From Metellina segmentata (lineage: Eukaryota; Arthropoda; Arachnida; Araneae; Tetragnathidae): 64,000 nt of DNA. The notes under the pieces were generated by a model, which did no database searches, was not told where the DNA came from, and saw nothing but the letters and a program-made list of their open reading frames with translations. The translations under genes were made by a program, and so were the position numbers. This document shows positions 11,126-22,508 of the stretch, one piece after another; the first letter of the stretch is position 1, and every line of letters begins with the position of its first letter. Location: NCBI GenBank assembly GCA_947359465.1, contig OX375882.1, positions 57,260,209 through 57,324,208 on the forward strand, given 5' to 3'.

Positions 11126-12499
11126 TAATTTTGAACCAAACTACATATAAGGCTATCAGAAGAGTGGCTTAACCACACAAAAATTCGAAAATTTTAAAAG
11201 GATCATTTATTAAGACCTTTTTTTTTGTACTTCAAGTGTTCTAGAATTGCAAAATAACGTAGTGTTGATCACTGAAAAACGAATTACAGAATCTCAAATC
11301 ATCTTGTGGATAAATAATTATGTATAAGAAATGGTGGCAAGAAAATCAATCGCATCTATCTCCATTGTGTATGCTGTTGGGTAAAGCCACTCTTGCTTTG
11401 ATAACCACATATAGGTCCTTTAGCAAAAAACCCCATAACAATCAAATAATGAAAAATTTCATAACAATCAGATAACTGCAAAATTTTGTTTAGACGGTCC
11501 TCGCAGTTATTGCACTGTTTAAAAGAAAGTAGGTTTAATTACGAAGATACGTCAAATTCAGACATTCCGATTCACCTGTACCAATTTATTTCCTACATAT
11601 TTGCCCCCAACTAATGCACATTCCCATAACAACATACACGCAGCAGTAATCCCGCTCCAGAAGATCCCGGACGAATTCTAATACAAGCAACATCCACTTT
11701 GCAATTCCGGGATAGACTTCACGACACGAAGTGCGGTGGCTAAATTAAAACGCAACCTTTCAAGGACCTCAATCCGAACAGATCCTCAGACCGAAAACCA
11801 TAGATGGGCCTACTCGAAATTAATCTTCAGACAATACCCCTGACAAGACAGACAGACAGGCAGGGTCCGACCGCATTCCGAAAAGCAAACAGTAGTCACT
11901 TGGAAAACTTCTACGTAGAATCTTGCCCACATCACGCAAGCTGTAATGATTGTTGGTGAGCATTATGCAAATTTGAGTGCATCCTTGTCCGGCGTTTTCT
12001 GGGAGTTTTGAAAAGGGCTTCGTGCCGACAGAGGAACCGAGGGGGTTTTCGTTTTCTGGGAATGGCAACAATACTCATCGCTCGCTCGTTCGACCGAGTG
12101 TATGCTTTCATCATTGGGTTCTCGGGACTTGATTATTTTAATGAGCCTCCTCTTAAAAATAACTTCGGGTTTTAGTGTCTTCTGTGAACAGCGGGATTTT
12201 TCGCAATCCTCTTGTTTGGGTATTGAAGTGTTCGTTAGTTGATGGTGTGTTCGGACATGTCATTAGGAATTCCTGTCATTAAAATGCTTCGAATGTCAGT
12301 GGCGTATTTTGAAATAGGTATTTTATTATTGTCGAGGCAGTTTTACAGTCTATTGTTAAGGCAATGACTTGTGATGTATACGCAGCACTGAATTATTGTG
12401 TCGTATATTGTAAATGTTTGCTTTCGATGTTGAATCTTTGGTTTAAATGACATTGGAATTTATGGAAATGAAGTTGGGGATCCGAAGCCAAATAATCAT
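11126..12499. other. No gene identified; GC-richer single-copy stretch
   Basis: From about 11580 to 12130 the sequence is noticeably less AT-rich than its neighbours and I see no copy of it elsewhere in the window. Overlapping minus-strand frames of 60-83 codons (11820-12114) show no domain. Could be a unique exon-bearing or regulatory segment, or just unclassified DNA. Confidence 0.4.
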
Positions 12500-13340
12500 T
12501 AAAAAGATATCGATATCATTGAAAAGTTTACGTGTTTATATTGAAATTCCCTCTATTTACAAATAGCCTGTGGTTATAAAAAGCTCCAGTGCGACGTAAA
12601 TTCAGTCTACGTTTTAAAGGCTAGCTGATGATGAATAAATCTTTGATTCACTACTGATAATAGACAATTAAAGTAACGTGTTCACGTTAATGAACGTATG
12701 CATTTGTGAACATATTATCCATACGTTTTACCAACGTGCCGAATACGTTAAGGCCCCGTTCACATAAGGCGCGTCTAACGTGCATTTGGCGAGAATTTCA
12801 GGGTCCCTCTCTTCAACGTTTGCAAAGATAGAAACTTGAATTAGAGGAATAAAAAAACATAATTTAATGCTTACGGAAAGCGGGATCTCGCTATACTCGC
12901 CAAACGCGCGTTGAAAAGCCTCATGTGAAGGTGGCCTAATACGTATCCGTACGTTTTACGAACGTGCCGGAGGTGCGACAAGATAAATCACAACTGCTAT
13001 TAGAAAGAAAAAAAAATTGTGTTTATGTTGAAATTCATATATTTTACAAATGTGCTGTAGACGAAACAAGCAAATTCACAACTGATAATCAAAAACGTAT
13101 TTTTGTTGAAATTCACAATTTTTAGAAACGTGCTGAAAGTGAAAAAAGGTTAATTCCCAACTGATACTAGTAAAAAAAAATTATGCGTTTATGTTGAAAT
13201 ACTTTTGACAAACGTGACGAAAGTAAAAAAAAGATTTTTCAGAATTGGTAATGGGAAATTAAAAGAATGCGTTTAGATTGAAATTCATGCTTTCGACAAA
13301 CATTATGAAACGACATAAAAGCTGACCCACGACAGATAAT
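12500..13340. repeat. ~83-bp tandem array, interrupted by a MITE
   Basis: Units carry 'gtttatgttgaaattca', 'acaaacgtgctgaaagtgaaa' and 'cacaactgataat' blocks. The 'gttg' mark falls near 13030, 13108, 13196 and 13280, giving periods of 78-88. More decayed units lie at about 12530-12750, left of the inserted MITE. Not coding. Confidence 0.75.
12752..12936. mobile_element. 185-bp Harbinger-like MITE
   Basis: Terminal inverted repeats of about 42 bp begin GGCCCCGTTCACATAAGGC on the left and end in the complement of GGCCACCTTCACATGAGGC on the right; the inner ends meet as TTTGGCGAG. It is flanked by TAA on both sides (12749-12751 and 12937-12939). Three-base TAA/TTA duplications with GGCC-starting ends are typical of the PIF/Harbinger superfamily. 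It is too short to encode anything and has landed in the 83-bp array. Confidence 0.8.
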
Positions 13341-14329
13341 AGAAAACAAAAAGAAAGCGGCAGAAACAAAAATTGCGACAAGGCTTACACAAGAAAAAGA
13401 AACAAAAACTTTTTCCAATACAAAACGAAGATAAATTCCCCATTAAAAAACAGGATTCGCAATAATCAGTTGAGTATTCACCACTCTCGGATTCTCCCCA
13501 TTTTGTTGCAAAACTCAAAATAATTTTTTTAAACCGGCACAAAAAAAATTGAATCAGATAAAAGATAAATGAAGACCGAGATAAAAACAACTTGTATTCT
13601 ATCTCAGTCGGAAACAAATGAAATTATTCTTCGTGGAAAATAAGCCTTCTCTGGGTCTTTCCAAGCATACAAATGGGTATTAGACTGGATTAAAGCATGA
13701 AAACAGATGTGAAGGATGAAAAAAGGGAGGAATTTCGATCTGTTTGGACGGTTTATGGCACGATTATCGGAACATGATGGCTCTCTTGAAGAGGACAATT
13801 GAGAGAAATTTCAATTAGAAGAAACCTTTAGAGTGGCAAAAAGGTTAAGGCAGGATACATATCGAATGTTAATACCTCGTATTCTTGGATAGTAGGAACA
13901 ATGTGTCCTTTTTTTTGTTCAAGGCTTCTGTGGAGGATTTTTTTAATGTGTTCCAATATACGCCACACACACAGTAAATAAATCGGATATATTTATCGCA
14001 TTAGGTATTGAAGAAAATTTTAAATGAAGATGAAAAGAACCAGTGGTACCCAAACGTTGTCGATTCACATCATTCTTTCTGTATGCGATTTTTTTCGCAG
14101 AGGCCAGTCGGAACAGACCTGACTTTTAGGGTTTTAAGGAGCAAGGTCAAATGTAGGACCTACGTCAAGTGGCATATAAAATAATACGGTAAATATAAAA
14201 ATCGTACTGTAATTCTTATATTTACCGTAAATTTTATAATTTGCATGTTAGTGTTTACAAGTAATTGTGTTTATGTGATAAAGTAATAATAATATACTTA
14301 CTGTAAATGTATATAATTTGCTGTAAATG
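13341..14329. other. No gene identified
   Basis: AT-rich DNA; minus-strand frames of 64-104 codons at 13303-13798 have no recognisable domain. A stretch at about 14125-14180 (agggttttaaggagcaagg, acgtcaagtgg) weakly resembles the start of SINE-D. Confidence 0.4.
14185..14229. repeat. Perfect 14-bp inverted repeat (hairpin)
   Basis: TACGGTAAATATAA at 14185-14198 is the exact reverse complement of TTATATTTACCGTA at 14216-14229, with a 17-base loop. No surrounding element identified. Confidence 0.8.
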
Positions 14330-14735
14330 TTGTCCTCTTGGCGGTCTGTAAAATATATTAGCAAAACTGACCAGGTCTTTATGGACGAGATATCTCGTCA
14401 ATAGAAAAATTGACCTCCATCTTAACCTCTTCATCATAAAAAACGTCGATATCTTTCTTATACGAAATTTAATTCGCATTCTTTTTGACGAGATATCTCG
14501 TCATTAGCAAACGTTTTCAGATCGTGATTTACGAGATATCTCTTCCAAATCACTTGGGCGATTAAAATTGATTTCCATCTTAACCTCTTCGTCATAAAAA
14601 ACGGCGAACTCGTTCTATTTCGAAATTTAACTCGTATTCTTTTTGACGAGATATCTCGTCATTAGCAAACGTTTTCAGATCGGGATGGACGAGATATATC
14701 TTCCAAACCACTTGGATGGTTAAAATTTTACATGT
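14330..14735 (+). repeat. P element, internally duplicated
   Basis: Starts 'gtcctcttggcggtctg' and contains three perfect copies of GACGAGATATCTCGTC (14384-14399, 14487-14502, 14645-14660). The two right-hand ones sit in a repeated segment of about 158 bp that includes 'ccatcttaacctcttc.tcataaaaaacg' and 'attagcaaacgttttcagatcg'. This is the densest cluster of intact palindromes in the window. Confidence 0.8.
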
Positions 14736-15459
14736 AGTCGTTGATGAAACTGTACAGTGCATATAACATGCGCGAAATGTGATTTTTAAGCAAATTCTGC
14801 ATAGTAAAAACGGCAAAAAAAAAAAAAAAAGAATAAGAACGAATCTTGCTCTCTATTCGAAGCAAACTCAGTAAACATGCTAACCAAGAGTAAGATAAAG
14901 AAGATATACCACAATTTCAAGTTGAAGAACAAAACGTGTAGAAAATATATTCGGTAAAAAGTGTCAATAGTAAAATCTGTGCAATAAAATATTGCATTCA
15001 ATTTAGATATTTCACGAATTATAGGAATAGAAAGGCGTTTAGATTCGGACTTCCTCCTATCAAATCCTGTAAGTTTAAATTAGTGGTTCTAAAAATCTCA
15101 GATGGTCAATATCAGTGAAAATTATTAAAATCTGACTAACGGAATAATATATAGCACAAGTCCATAAAGGAGGACTTTCACCCAACAGCAGATGTTTACG
15201 ACAGGAGTGTGTATTTAATTTAACATCCGTCCTTCGCATTGGAGAAATAGTTCATTTATGAAAGAATGGTTTAAATCAGCGCAATTTGTTGTTGACTTAC
15301 AAATACCACGACTATGGACTTCGGCCACAAGAAATCAATGAAACGTTTTAGGGACATTTGATAAAGGTATAGCCAGTGGCAATGGCGCAGAAATTGTCGT
15401 TGCAGTTTGGTGTGCAAGCTAATTTCCTGTGATTACAGGCAGGTACCGTATAGAATCGA
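14736..15459. other. No gene identified
   Basis: AT-rich DNA with a poly-A run at about 14816-14830. No repeat family or frame recognised. Confidence 0.4.
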
Positions 15460-16095
15460 ATATCAAAAAACTTGCTTTTCAACGATTGAAAGATATACAG
15501 CACTGACTAAACCAGATGGGAAGCATTAAAATTCTCTAACTGTTGCAGTACACTCATGGTATCAGCACATGGAGAAACTGCGCATGGTATTGGTAAGATA
15601 TTCAGAACATGGACCAATCTAATAAAGCTGTTTTTGGAGTTTATAGCTAATTGAATGTCAAATCAATTGTTTTTTAATGACTAAAAGATATTAGTTACTG
15701 ATACAACGGGGTTGAAAATGAAAGCGCTGCAAACCTCCAATGGTATATATACAAAAATTGCGGATGGTATTGGTAAACACCCAGAATATAGAGGTATCAA
15801 AACGAGCTGTCTTTACAGCTTGGTCTGCTTGGTAAGAGATTTTTATCCCAACATGTCTAAGGACCCAACAGAATATAATAAAAAATTCCTTGCTTTTCAA
15901 CGATTATAAAATGTCCAGGACTAGAACAAAGGGGTGGAAAGCATTACAAACCTCCAACTGTTGCAGCACACTCGTTCTATCAGTATGCATGCAGAATTTT
16001 CGGAAGGTATTAATAGATATCCGAATAAAGATCTATCCAAAAGTTGCAGTACTACGTTTAGGTTGGTTAAATTATAAAAATAAATCAAACATGTA
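15460..16095. repeat. 209-bp tandem repeat, three units
   Basis: The mark CTTGCTTTTCAACGATT occurs at 15471 and 15889, 418 bases (2 x 209) apart, and a more diverged middle unit starts near 15680. Shared blocks are 'ctccaa.tgttgcag', 'ggtattggtaa.atattcagaa' and 'gaa.gcattacaaac'. Open frames of 65-79 codons inside are not conserved between units. Confidence 0.7.
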
Positions 16096-16984
16096 TGTGA
16101 AAGTAAATAAAAATTAGCAAAAAAGGCTAAATACCTCTGTGACCCACTAAGCGATTTCAAGCAGTTCTGAATATATGAGCTGAAACTTTAACTTGTTTAA
16201 CGCCATACAAGAACGACTTACCTGAAAAAGAGGAAAAGAAAATTAGGAAAAAGAAACATCATTCAATCTATTTACAGAATAAAACAAGTCGCTTAAAATG
16301 ACGCATAGCGTATTTTATTTCTCAAACGGATCTTCCCTTCCAATACAGGTAACTGAATTAAGTTAGACTCCAAACTAACAAAACAAACTAGAAAAAAAGA
16401 AGGCGTTAAATATTCCCCAAATAAACTTACACACCGTCTAAAAACAAACTAAAGAACCTAAAGAGAATTTCACTCCCTTTATGGGTTTCTCAGTGTCGAG
16501 CCATAACTCTCTTTAGGAAGCACGCATCTTAGTTTTAATACTCGAAATGTGTCGGCGGCTAATCTTTTACGATCTATTTACCAAAGTGCGTCTCAGGGCT
16601 AAAGGGATATTTAAAATGGTTTTTCATATTTCAAGCTTCGCAGTTGCGTTGTGCTGTCCCGTCCCCTTTTTGTGAGATGTTACGGCAATGTAATGGCTGG
16701 TTTCGGGCCGATTTGGCCATGATTGTGTGTGTCTTGGAACTTTACGGTTCCATCCCTTCACTTTTGTTCGAGTTTATGGTTGTCATAAAAGAAGCCGACG
16801 TTATTATTATTATTATTATTGCCGCGTTCATTTTGCATGTGCCTAGCATCCGATCGCTGCTTCTAACAAGGACGATGCCGGTAAAAAAGACGGTATGATC
16901 GCTTTGTGAAGAGCAGAACGGAAACATATACTGTGGGATATGAACATGCGTTGCGGTTGCAATATATATAAATAGATCTGAAGT
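16096..16984. other. No gene identified
   Basis: No repeat family seen. About 16640-16760 is GC-richer. Frames of 61-84 codons on both strands run through the TTA microsatellite and are not supported. Confidence 0.4.
16800..16822. repeat. (TTA)n microsatellite
   Basis: Seven uninterrupted TTA units. Confidence 0.9.
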
Positions 16985-18150
16985 AGTCTATATTTAACCT
17001 GTAGACAGCAGCCGGTGCAACAGTTGTACCATGATCGCGCCAACAGAGTATTTAGACAACGGCCAGTACATCAGGTGTATTTTGAAAGTTGTAAGAATCA
17101 CGTCAATAATTTAGACAACGGCCAGTACATCAGTTGCACCTTGAAAGTTATAACAATGGCTTCATGAAAAAATTTAAACAACGCTCGGTACATCAGTTGT
17201 ATCTTGAAAGTTATAAGACTCGCAACAAGAAAGAATTTAGACAACGACCAGTACATCAGTTGTACCTTGAAAGTTATAATAATCATGCTAAGAAAGAATT
17301 TAGACAGCTGCCACAGTACATCAGTTGCACCTTTGAAGTTATAAGAATCGTGCCAAGAAAGAATTTAGACAACGCTCAGTACATAAGTTGTACCTTGAAA
17401 GTTATAATAATCACGCTAAGAAAGAATTTAGACAACGGCCAGTACATCAGTTGTACCTTGAAAGTTATAAGAATCACGCTAAGAAAGAATTTAGACAACT
17501 GCCAGAACATCAGTTGCACCTTTGAAGTTATAAGAATCGTCCCAAGAAAGAATTTAGACAACGCTCAGTACATCAGTTGTACCTTGAAAGTTATAAGAAT
17601 CGTGCCAAAAAAGAATTTAGACAACGCTCAGTACTTCAGTTGTACCTTGAAAGTTATAATAATCACGCTAAGAAAGAATTTAGACAACGGCCAGTAGATC
17701 AGTTGCACCTTTGAAGTTATAAGAATCGTGCCAAGAAAGAATTTAGACAACGCTCAGTACATCAGTTGTACCTTGAAAGTTATAATAATCACGCTAAGAA
17801 AGAATTTAGACAACGGCGAGTACATCAGTTGCACCTTTGAAGTTATAAGAATCGTGCCAAGAAAGAATTTAGACAACGCTCAGTACATCAGTTGTACCTT
17901 GAAAGTTATAATAATCACGCTAAGGAAGAATTTAGACAACGCTCAGTACATCAGTTGTACCTTGAAAGTTATAATAATCACGCTAAGAAAGAATTTAGAC
18001 AACGGCCAGTACATCAGTTGTACCTTAAAAGTTATAAGAATCACGCTAAGAAAGAATTTAGACAACGCCCAGTACATCAGTTGGACCTTTGAAGTCATAA
18101 GAATAGCTCCAAGAAAATCACACTTGTTATATCTATAGCTGTAGGCAAAA
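16985..18150 (+). repeat. 63-bp minisatellite array, copy 1
   Basis: About 16-17 units of 63 bp carry GAATTTAGACAAC, CAGTACATCAGTTG, ACCTTGAAAGTTATAA and a final AAGAAA. Two linked variants alternate: TTTGAAG with ATCGTGCCAAG, and TTGAAAG with ATCACGCTAAG, which gives a 126-bp dimer in the middle (about 17690-17935). Because 63 is a multiple of three, frames of up to 187 codons run through it. Small indels shift the frame, so I do not call it coding. Left (agacagcagccggtgcaac) and right (atctatagctgtaggcaaaagg) flanks match the array at 44885-45420. Confidence 0.9.
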
Positions 18151-18227
18151 GGTTAAGATACAATTAGGAGCCATGAAAAATGTTTATTTTCTAATATATC
18201 CCTCAAACGCTTCTCTGCTAGATTCGT

Positions 18228-18300
18228 TGTTTTTAGGTTTCATGGTGCAAGAGCCAAACTGGGCAGGCTGCGCCAAAAACTAGGCAACGTCAAGTAAAAA
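18228..18300. mobile_element. SINE-D-like fragment
   Basis: 'ttaggtttcatggtgcaagagcc' and 'gcgccaaaaactaggcaacgtcaag' resemble the 'ggttttatggcgcaag' end of SINE-D at 39325-39610. Short and diverged. Confidence 0.4.
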
Positions 18301-18539
18301 ATGACGAGAAATGGGAAAACAAGGACTGGGAATAGAATAGTGAGATGAACGCTGAAAAGGATCAATTGCGTATCCCAGGAGCGCTATCCCTGTGTTTACT
18401 AAAGACTGTAAACCCCACGGGAAAAGACAAGATCACTAGAGTTCCTTGGGTATATGAGGCAAGTACACATCTAAAAGATTTGCGCCTCTGAGGCCCGTCC
18501 ATTTAACTAATATTCGGCTATGTTAATAAATCAACTTAA

Positions 18540-18845
18540 GGTAATAGGATGGTTGGAAGGGTAACGAATTAGCAAACGGAGTGTTGCGAGTTCAAATCCA
18601 ATCAAAGACTGTCACCTACAAAGGGAACTGGGACACGTTAAATTTACCATGACTCCAAATGTCCTCACGTTGGCGTGGTATTGAAGTTTGGAGAGTGGGG
18701 TCTCGCCTCAAGTGGAAACTCACCATCTGAGTGTGGTTCAGAATTACGTGATTTTGGCCTTGGATCTTTTCCTCTGGTGATGATCCCGGACCTTCACCAA
18801 TAGCCCGTTGTGTTGCTTCAGTGTGACGTTAATACCTCCTCTAGT
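18540..18845 (+). mobile_element. SINE-A, near full length
   Basis: Head first: 'ggatggttggaagggtaacg' (A-box position) and 'ttgcgagttcaaatcc' (B-box position). The body follows in order: 'acgttggcgtggta', 'gtttggagagtgggg', 'catctgagtgtggttcagaattacg', 'gatcccggacc', 'aatagcccgttgtgtt' and 'tgtgacgttaat'. It is followed after about 50 bp by another copy in the same orientation, suggesting a local duplication or paired insertion. Confidence 0.85.
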
Positions 18846-18892
18846 CAAAACCTCTGCGGTCGATACTGGAAGGTAAAATGACGGATGGGTAG

Positions 18893-19232
18893 CTATGTTA
18901 ATAAATTACTCTTTAATGTAATAGGACGGTGGGAGGAGAGTAACGGATTAGCAACCGGAGGGTCGCGACTTCAAACCCAATGAAAGACTGTCGCGTACAA
19001 AAGGGTTGCTGGGGCACGTTAAATCTATCCGGACCTCAAATGTCCTGACGTTGGCATGGTGTGAAAGTTTGTAGCGTGAGGTCCTGGGTCAATTGTGATC
19101 TCGTCATCTGAACATCACTCAAAATAACGTGTTGTCGTCGATTCTTATCCATGAGGATTGATCCAGGACCGTCGTCAATAGCCCGTTGTGTTGTCACAGT
19201 GCGACGTTAATTAAAATACCTACATCCAGTCA
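18893..19232 (+). mobile_element. SINE-A, near full length (second of a pair)
   Basis: Same structure as 18540-18845, including the head ('ggacggtgggaggagagtaacgg', 'gtcgcgacttcaaaccc'). The DNA just before each copy ('gctatgttaataaat', then 'taat.taataggac') and after each ('cggtcgatactg' and 'ccggccgatactg') is also alike. This argues for tandem duplication of a segment holding one SINE. Confidence 0.85.
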
Positions 19233-20379
19233 AAACCCCTCCGGCCGATACTGTGGTTAGAGGACGGAAGGGTAGCTGATTTTCTTTTTCTTTTTTAAAT
19301 CAATTTTATGTACTGTTTGTACGTACTTTTGTTGATAACCTCCGTATTGTGTATTTTACTTTCTGCCTACCTTCAAAAATAAGAAAAATGTTTTAAATAT
19401 TTTTAGCGTTTTAAAAAAATAAGTATTTCCCTCATGAATTTTAGTATACAAAATACATTTTTAACCGTTTTGTAATTAATTTCTTCGATCTAAAACTGTT
19501 AACCAAATTTATCTTTTTTAGTGTATGTAATAATTTGAAACAAATGCAATTTAACAATATTTATAATTCCTTTTGCAGACAAAAAACATTGGAAAATATA
19601 TTTTTAAATTTATTGTCATTAATAATAGAAATTAAATTCTTCAATTCTCTAAAATTAAAACAAAGTTAAAGGATAACAATAATCGTTTTAGAAAGAATAT
19701 TTCATTCCGCTATCTTCTTTTCACTTGAATTTCGCTATTTACTCGAATTCTGTTTTAAAACGAATTTTTAATAACAAACCTCATTATGATGATTTTTACA
19801 CACAAAAGTACTAATTCCATGTGTAAAAACATGAATGATTATATTACCTTTATGGGGAGGGTACATATTTTAAGTACTTCTAGAACTAACAGATTCATTA
19901 ACTTACATAATTTTTAATTGTATTATTGAATTCTGGTTGTAACACATTAAAATATTATTTTTCAATTCATCCTGTTGATAAAAAATACTGTCTATTATCC
20001 ACTTGTATAAATGGGTACATGCAAATTATTTTAAAACATATTTCTGTATCATTAGTTCATAATGCTCATGGCGGATACCTATTTTAGACACCTTATTATG
20101 ATTTAACTGATTAAAGTATATATGAAGTACTGTCACATAAATTTCATGGTAATTTAATGAAAAAGTTTTTGGAACGCATAAATTAGAATTTGTAGGGAAA
20201 TGTTTAATGCATACTTAATCTAAACTTTTTCATATAAATATTGATAAAAACAACTTTAAACAATCCAGTTGACACTCTAAAGTTAACAATAGGCAGCACC
20301 AAAACTTCAGCTGTCTTAAGACATACAGGTACATAATCTGGATTATGCAAGTTTAATTTATAATTTTAGTAATATTATT
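19233..20379. other. No gene identified
   Basis: Over 1.1 kb of very AT-rich DNA with no long frame and no recognised repeat. Confidence 0.5.
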
Positions 20380-20475
20380 CCTCCTGATGGTAGTCTTTAC
20401 GAGGTATTATTTACAAGACTGATCAGATCTTGAAGAACGAGATATCTCGTTGAACATACTTGGGGATTAATCCGC
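20380..20475 (+). repeat. P element, short copy
   Basis: Starts 'ttattcctcctgatggtagtc' and ends 'catacttggggattaatcc'. It contains AACGAGATATCTCGTT (20436-20451), where both outer bases differ from the usual palindrome but still pair. At about 96 bp it is the shortest copy with both ends, and is a good guide to the element limits. Confidence 0.7.
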
Positions 20476-21309
20476 GTGTATATTTATAAATAAATCAGAC
20501 TTTTTACAAATTCCATACAGTATTTACAAATTTTGAGGATGTAACTTAATATTTTTAACAGAAAGAGAAAAATTCCATAATTATTTAGACTTGCATTGTC
20601 ATAGGGGAATCAAAAGGGGGATAATTTAAGATTTGTAAGATTATTTCATAGAAATGATCTTTTTGAAACATTTTATATTTAGTATCGCATACCATGCAAC
20701 TGCAATACAGTTTAATATATTTACCACTAACATTGATACATTTTCATTGCATATTAATTCTCCATTTAGAATATCTTTGATGGGAAGAAAATTTTAGGTT
20801 GCCATATAATCGAACTGGTGATGACACAGTTAAGCGAATTTGCGTCCATCAACTTCCGATTTCCGGCAATTTTTCAACTCTTATTGCGTAACTTTGGTGA
20901 AAATTATAAGTCGATTTAGAAACGAAAAGTTGAAATTACCCCATTTCTTTCGACACTATTTCAGAAATATTTCAAAGTGATTAACAGAAGTTTGTAGAAA
21001 TTTTCGGTGAGCAATTTAATGCCCATTAGCTTGGCCATGACGCAAAAGGATGTGGATAATTTTTAAGTCCTTTTTAATTGAAGAGCGGTATATTGTATTA
21101 ATAAGGAAATGTATGATGATTTTTATACTTTTGGGTTTGTCATGGTTCAGATGAATTCGAAAAAAAAAATGAAATGCTATTTGAATTATAAAAAGTTACT
21201 CTGTAATGGCATCTAATATAATTAAAACTACAATATATTATATACGCTAAACCTACATGTACGAGGAAACGTCAAAATTAATCGCATTTTCTTGTACACA
21301 TTTTTAGGT
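20476..21309. other. No gene identified
   Basis: AT-rich DNA; no family, RNA gene or frame recognised. Confidence 0.4.
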
Positions 21310-21739
21310 TTGTCACATTTGTGGAACGAGTTAGAGCGACGCTTTCGGACCAGGGAACCACGTCCGAACTCCCAGGACGACAACGCTCCATGTCATCTTG
21401 CAGCCTCTGTCAAGCAGTGGTATCGACATATGGATGTAAAACGTCTTCCCTGGTCTGCTCAGAGTCCTGACCTAAACCACATAGATTATTTGTGGGACGA
21501 GTTAGAGTGACGTTTACGGACCAGGGAGCCACGTCCGAAATCTACAGCTGAGCTGGCGACATTCTTGTAGCAGGAATGGACACAATACCCATAGCTGTGT
21601 ATCAAAACCTTGTTGAAAGTATGCCCAGAAGGGTTTCTAGTGTAATTGCAGCACGTGGGGACCATACCCCTATTAAAGCATGCATTCTTTTCCTTATACC
21701 ATCACATCATGCTGTCCTGTCCATTATTGTAGGGTCGTG
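21310..21739 (+). pseudogene. Tc1-like transposase 3' fragment, rearranged
   Basis: Encodes the C-terminal half of a Tc1/mariner DDE transposase: QDDNAPCH (second catalytic Asp), then LPWSAQSPDLNHIDYLWDEL, then the STAELATFL tail. A TGA follows WDELE and a TAG follows ATFL, so it is dead. From the second Asp to the Asp in HID there are 34 residues between, the Tc1/mariner spacing; sister copies vary between E and D there. The right end 'ccattattgtaggg.cgtgt' matches the terminal repeat of 42457-43026. At the left, about 50 bp (LWNELERRFRTREPRPN) duplicates the later LWDELE-RLRTREPRPK segment, so the copy is internally rearranged. Confidence 0.85.
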
Positions 21740-21872
21740 TAAATATGTAATACATATTTAGCCGATAATTGTGTTTTACGTCTGTTTTTGATGTAACTGC
21801 AGTTTTCAAAATTCGGACAAAATGCCCGCAGAACAATTGCAATTGATGCTGCAGAACACTGAATATAATTCT
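21740..21872 (+). repeat. R2 repeat, 3' part only
   Basis: Matches the right-hand third of 10370-10872 and 52906-53405: 'aatacatatttag..gataattgtgttttacgtctg', 'ttcggacaaaatgcc.gcag' and 'gaatataattctg'. It directly abuts the Tc1 fragment end on its left. Confidence 0.7.
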
Positions 21873-21984
21873 GTGCGTGTGGTGCGCCGTAAAGAACTCG
21901 ATGGTTTCCAGCCAGTGGGTAACGCACCATGTCTCCATGTGGGAAACATTAAATGGTTGGTTGGTGTCATGTCTGGATAGAAAA

Positions 21985-22440
21985 TAAATTTAAATAGGTC
22001 CAAAGGTCCCATATCCAGCATCTGCGATTTGAAGGCAATTTACTTCATATAAGTCCTTCCGCGGATTGTCACTTATTTGCTGCAATTGCGCCAAAATAGC
22101 GGGACATGTGAAAAGATGTTTGCGGGTTAGTTCTATGTCTGGGCAGTTTTTGCAGAGGCAGTAAGTCCTTGTGCTGTCTTTATGAATCTTCATCCCCCTA
22201 AAGTGTCCCGTCCGGAGTCTTGTTAGTGTGCTGGAGAGTTCTACTGGTACTGATTTCGGGGATTTGGTGTTTGATTTTGATTTTCCTATCGTTGAGTTTT
22301 GCCCTAGCCACTGAATTGATATCGCTGAGAGTGACATGAGTAACCTTGTTGGTGTTTAAAAGTCTTGCTTCTTTTGCCAGGACATCAGCCTACTTGTTTT
22401 CAGCAATGCCAACATGCGCGGGAATCCACTGCTGCCAGAA
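21985..22440 (-). pseudogene. LINE RNase H domain and C-terminal remnant
   Basis: On the minus strand the sequence reads WQQWIPAHVGIAENK, stop, ADVLAKEARLLNTNK, then after a short gap LTRLRTGHFRGMKIHKD, CKNCPDIELTRKHLFTCPAI and ends YGTFGPI. The WIPAHVGI.EN..AD.LAKEA motif is the C-terminal part of the RNase H domain of non-LTR retrotransposon polyproteins (known family feature), including its last acidic residue. The Gln codon before AD is TAG. The rest of the polyprotein (reverse transcriptase, endonuclease) is absent; upstream in its orientation a SINE-A copy follows at 22509. Dead 3' remnant of a LINE, clade not determined. Confidence 0.85.
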
Positions 22441-22508
22441 ATGGACACAAATTAGTGTTAAAAATGTGAACAATGAGTGTCTTCATCTCCGAGGGGAATT
22501 TGAAAGTT

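Noticed and set aside
17134..18138. Open frames of 187, 136 and 66 codons made of 21-residue repeats
   Set aside because: They are the 63-bp minisatellite translated. Two frames are open over the same units, indels move the frame, and the sister array at 44966-45379 is open for the same trivial reason.
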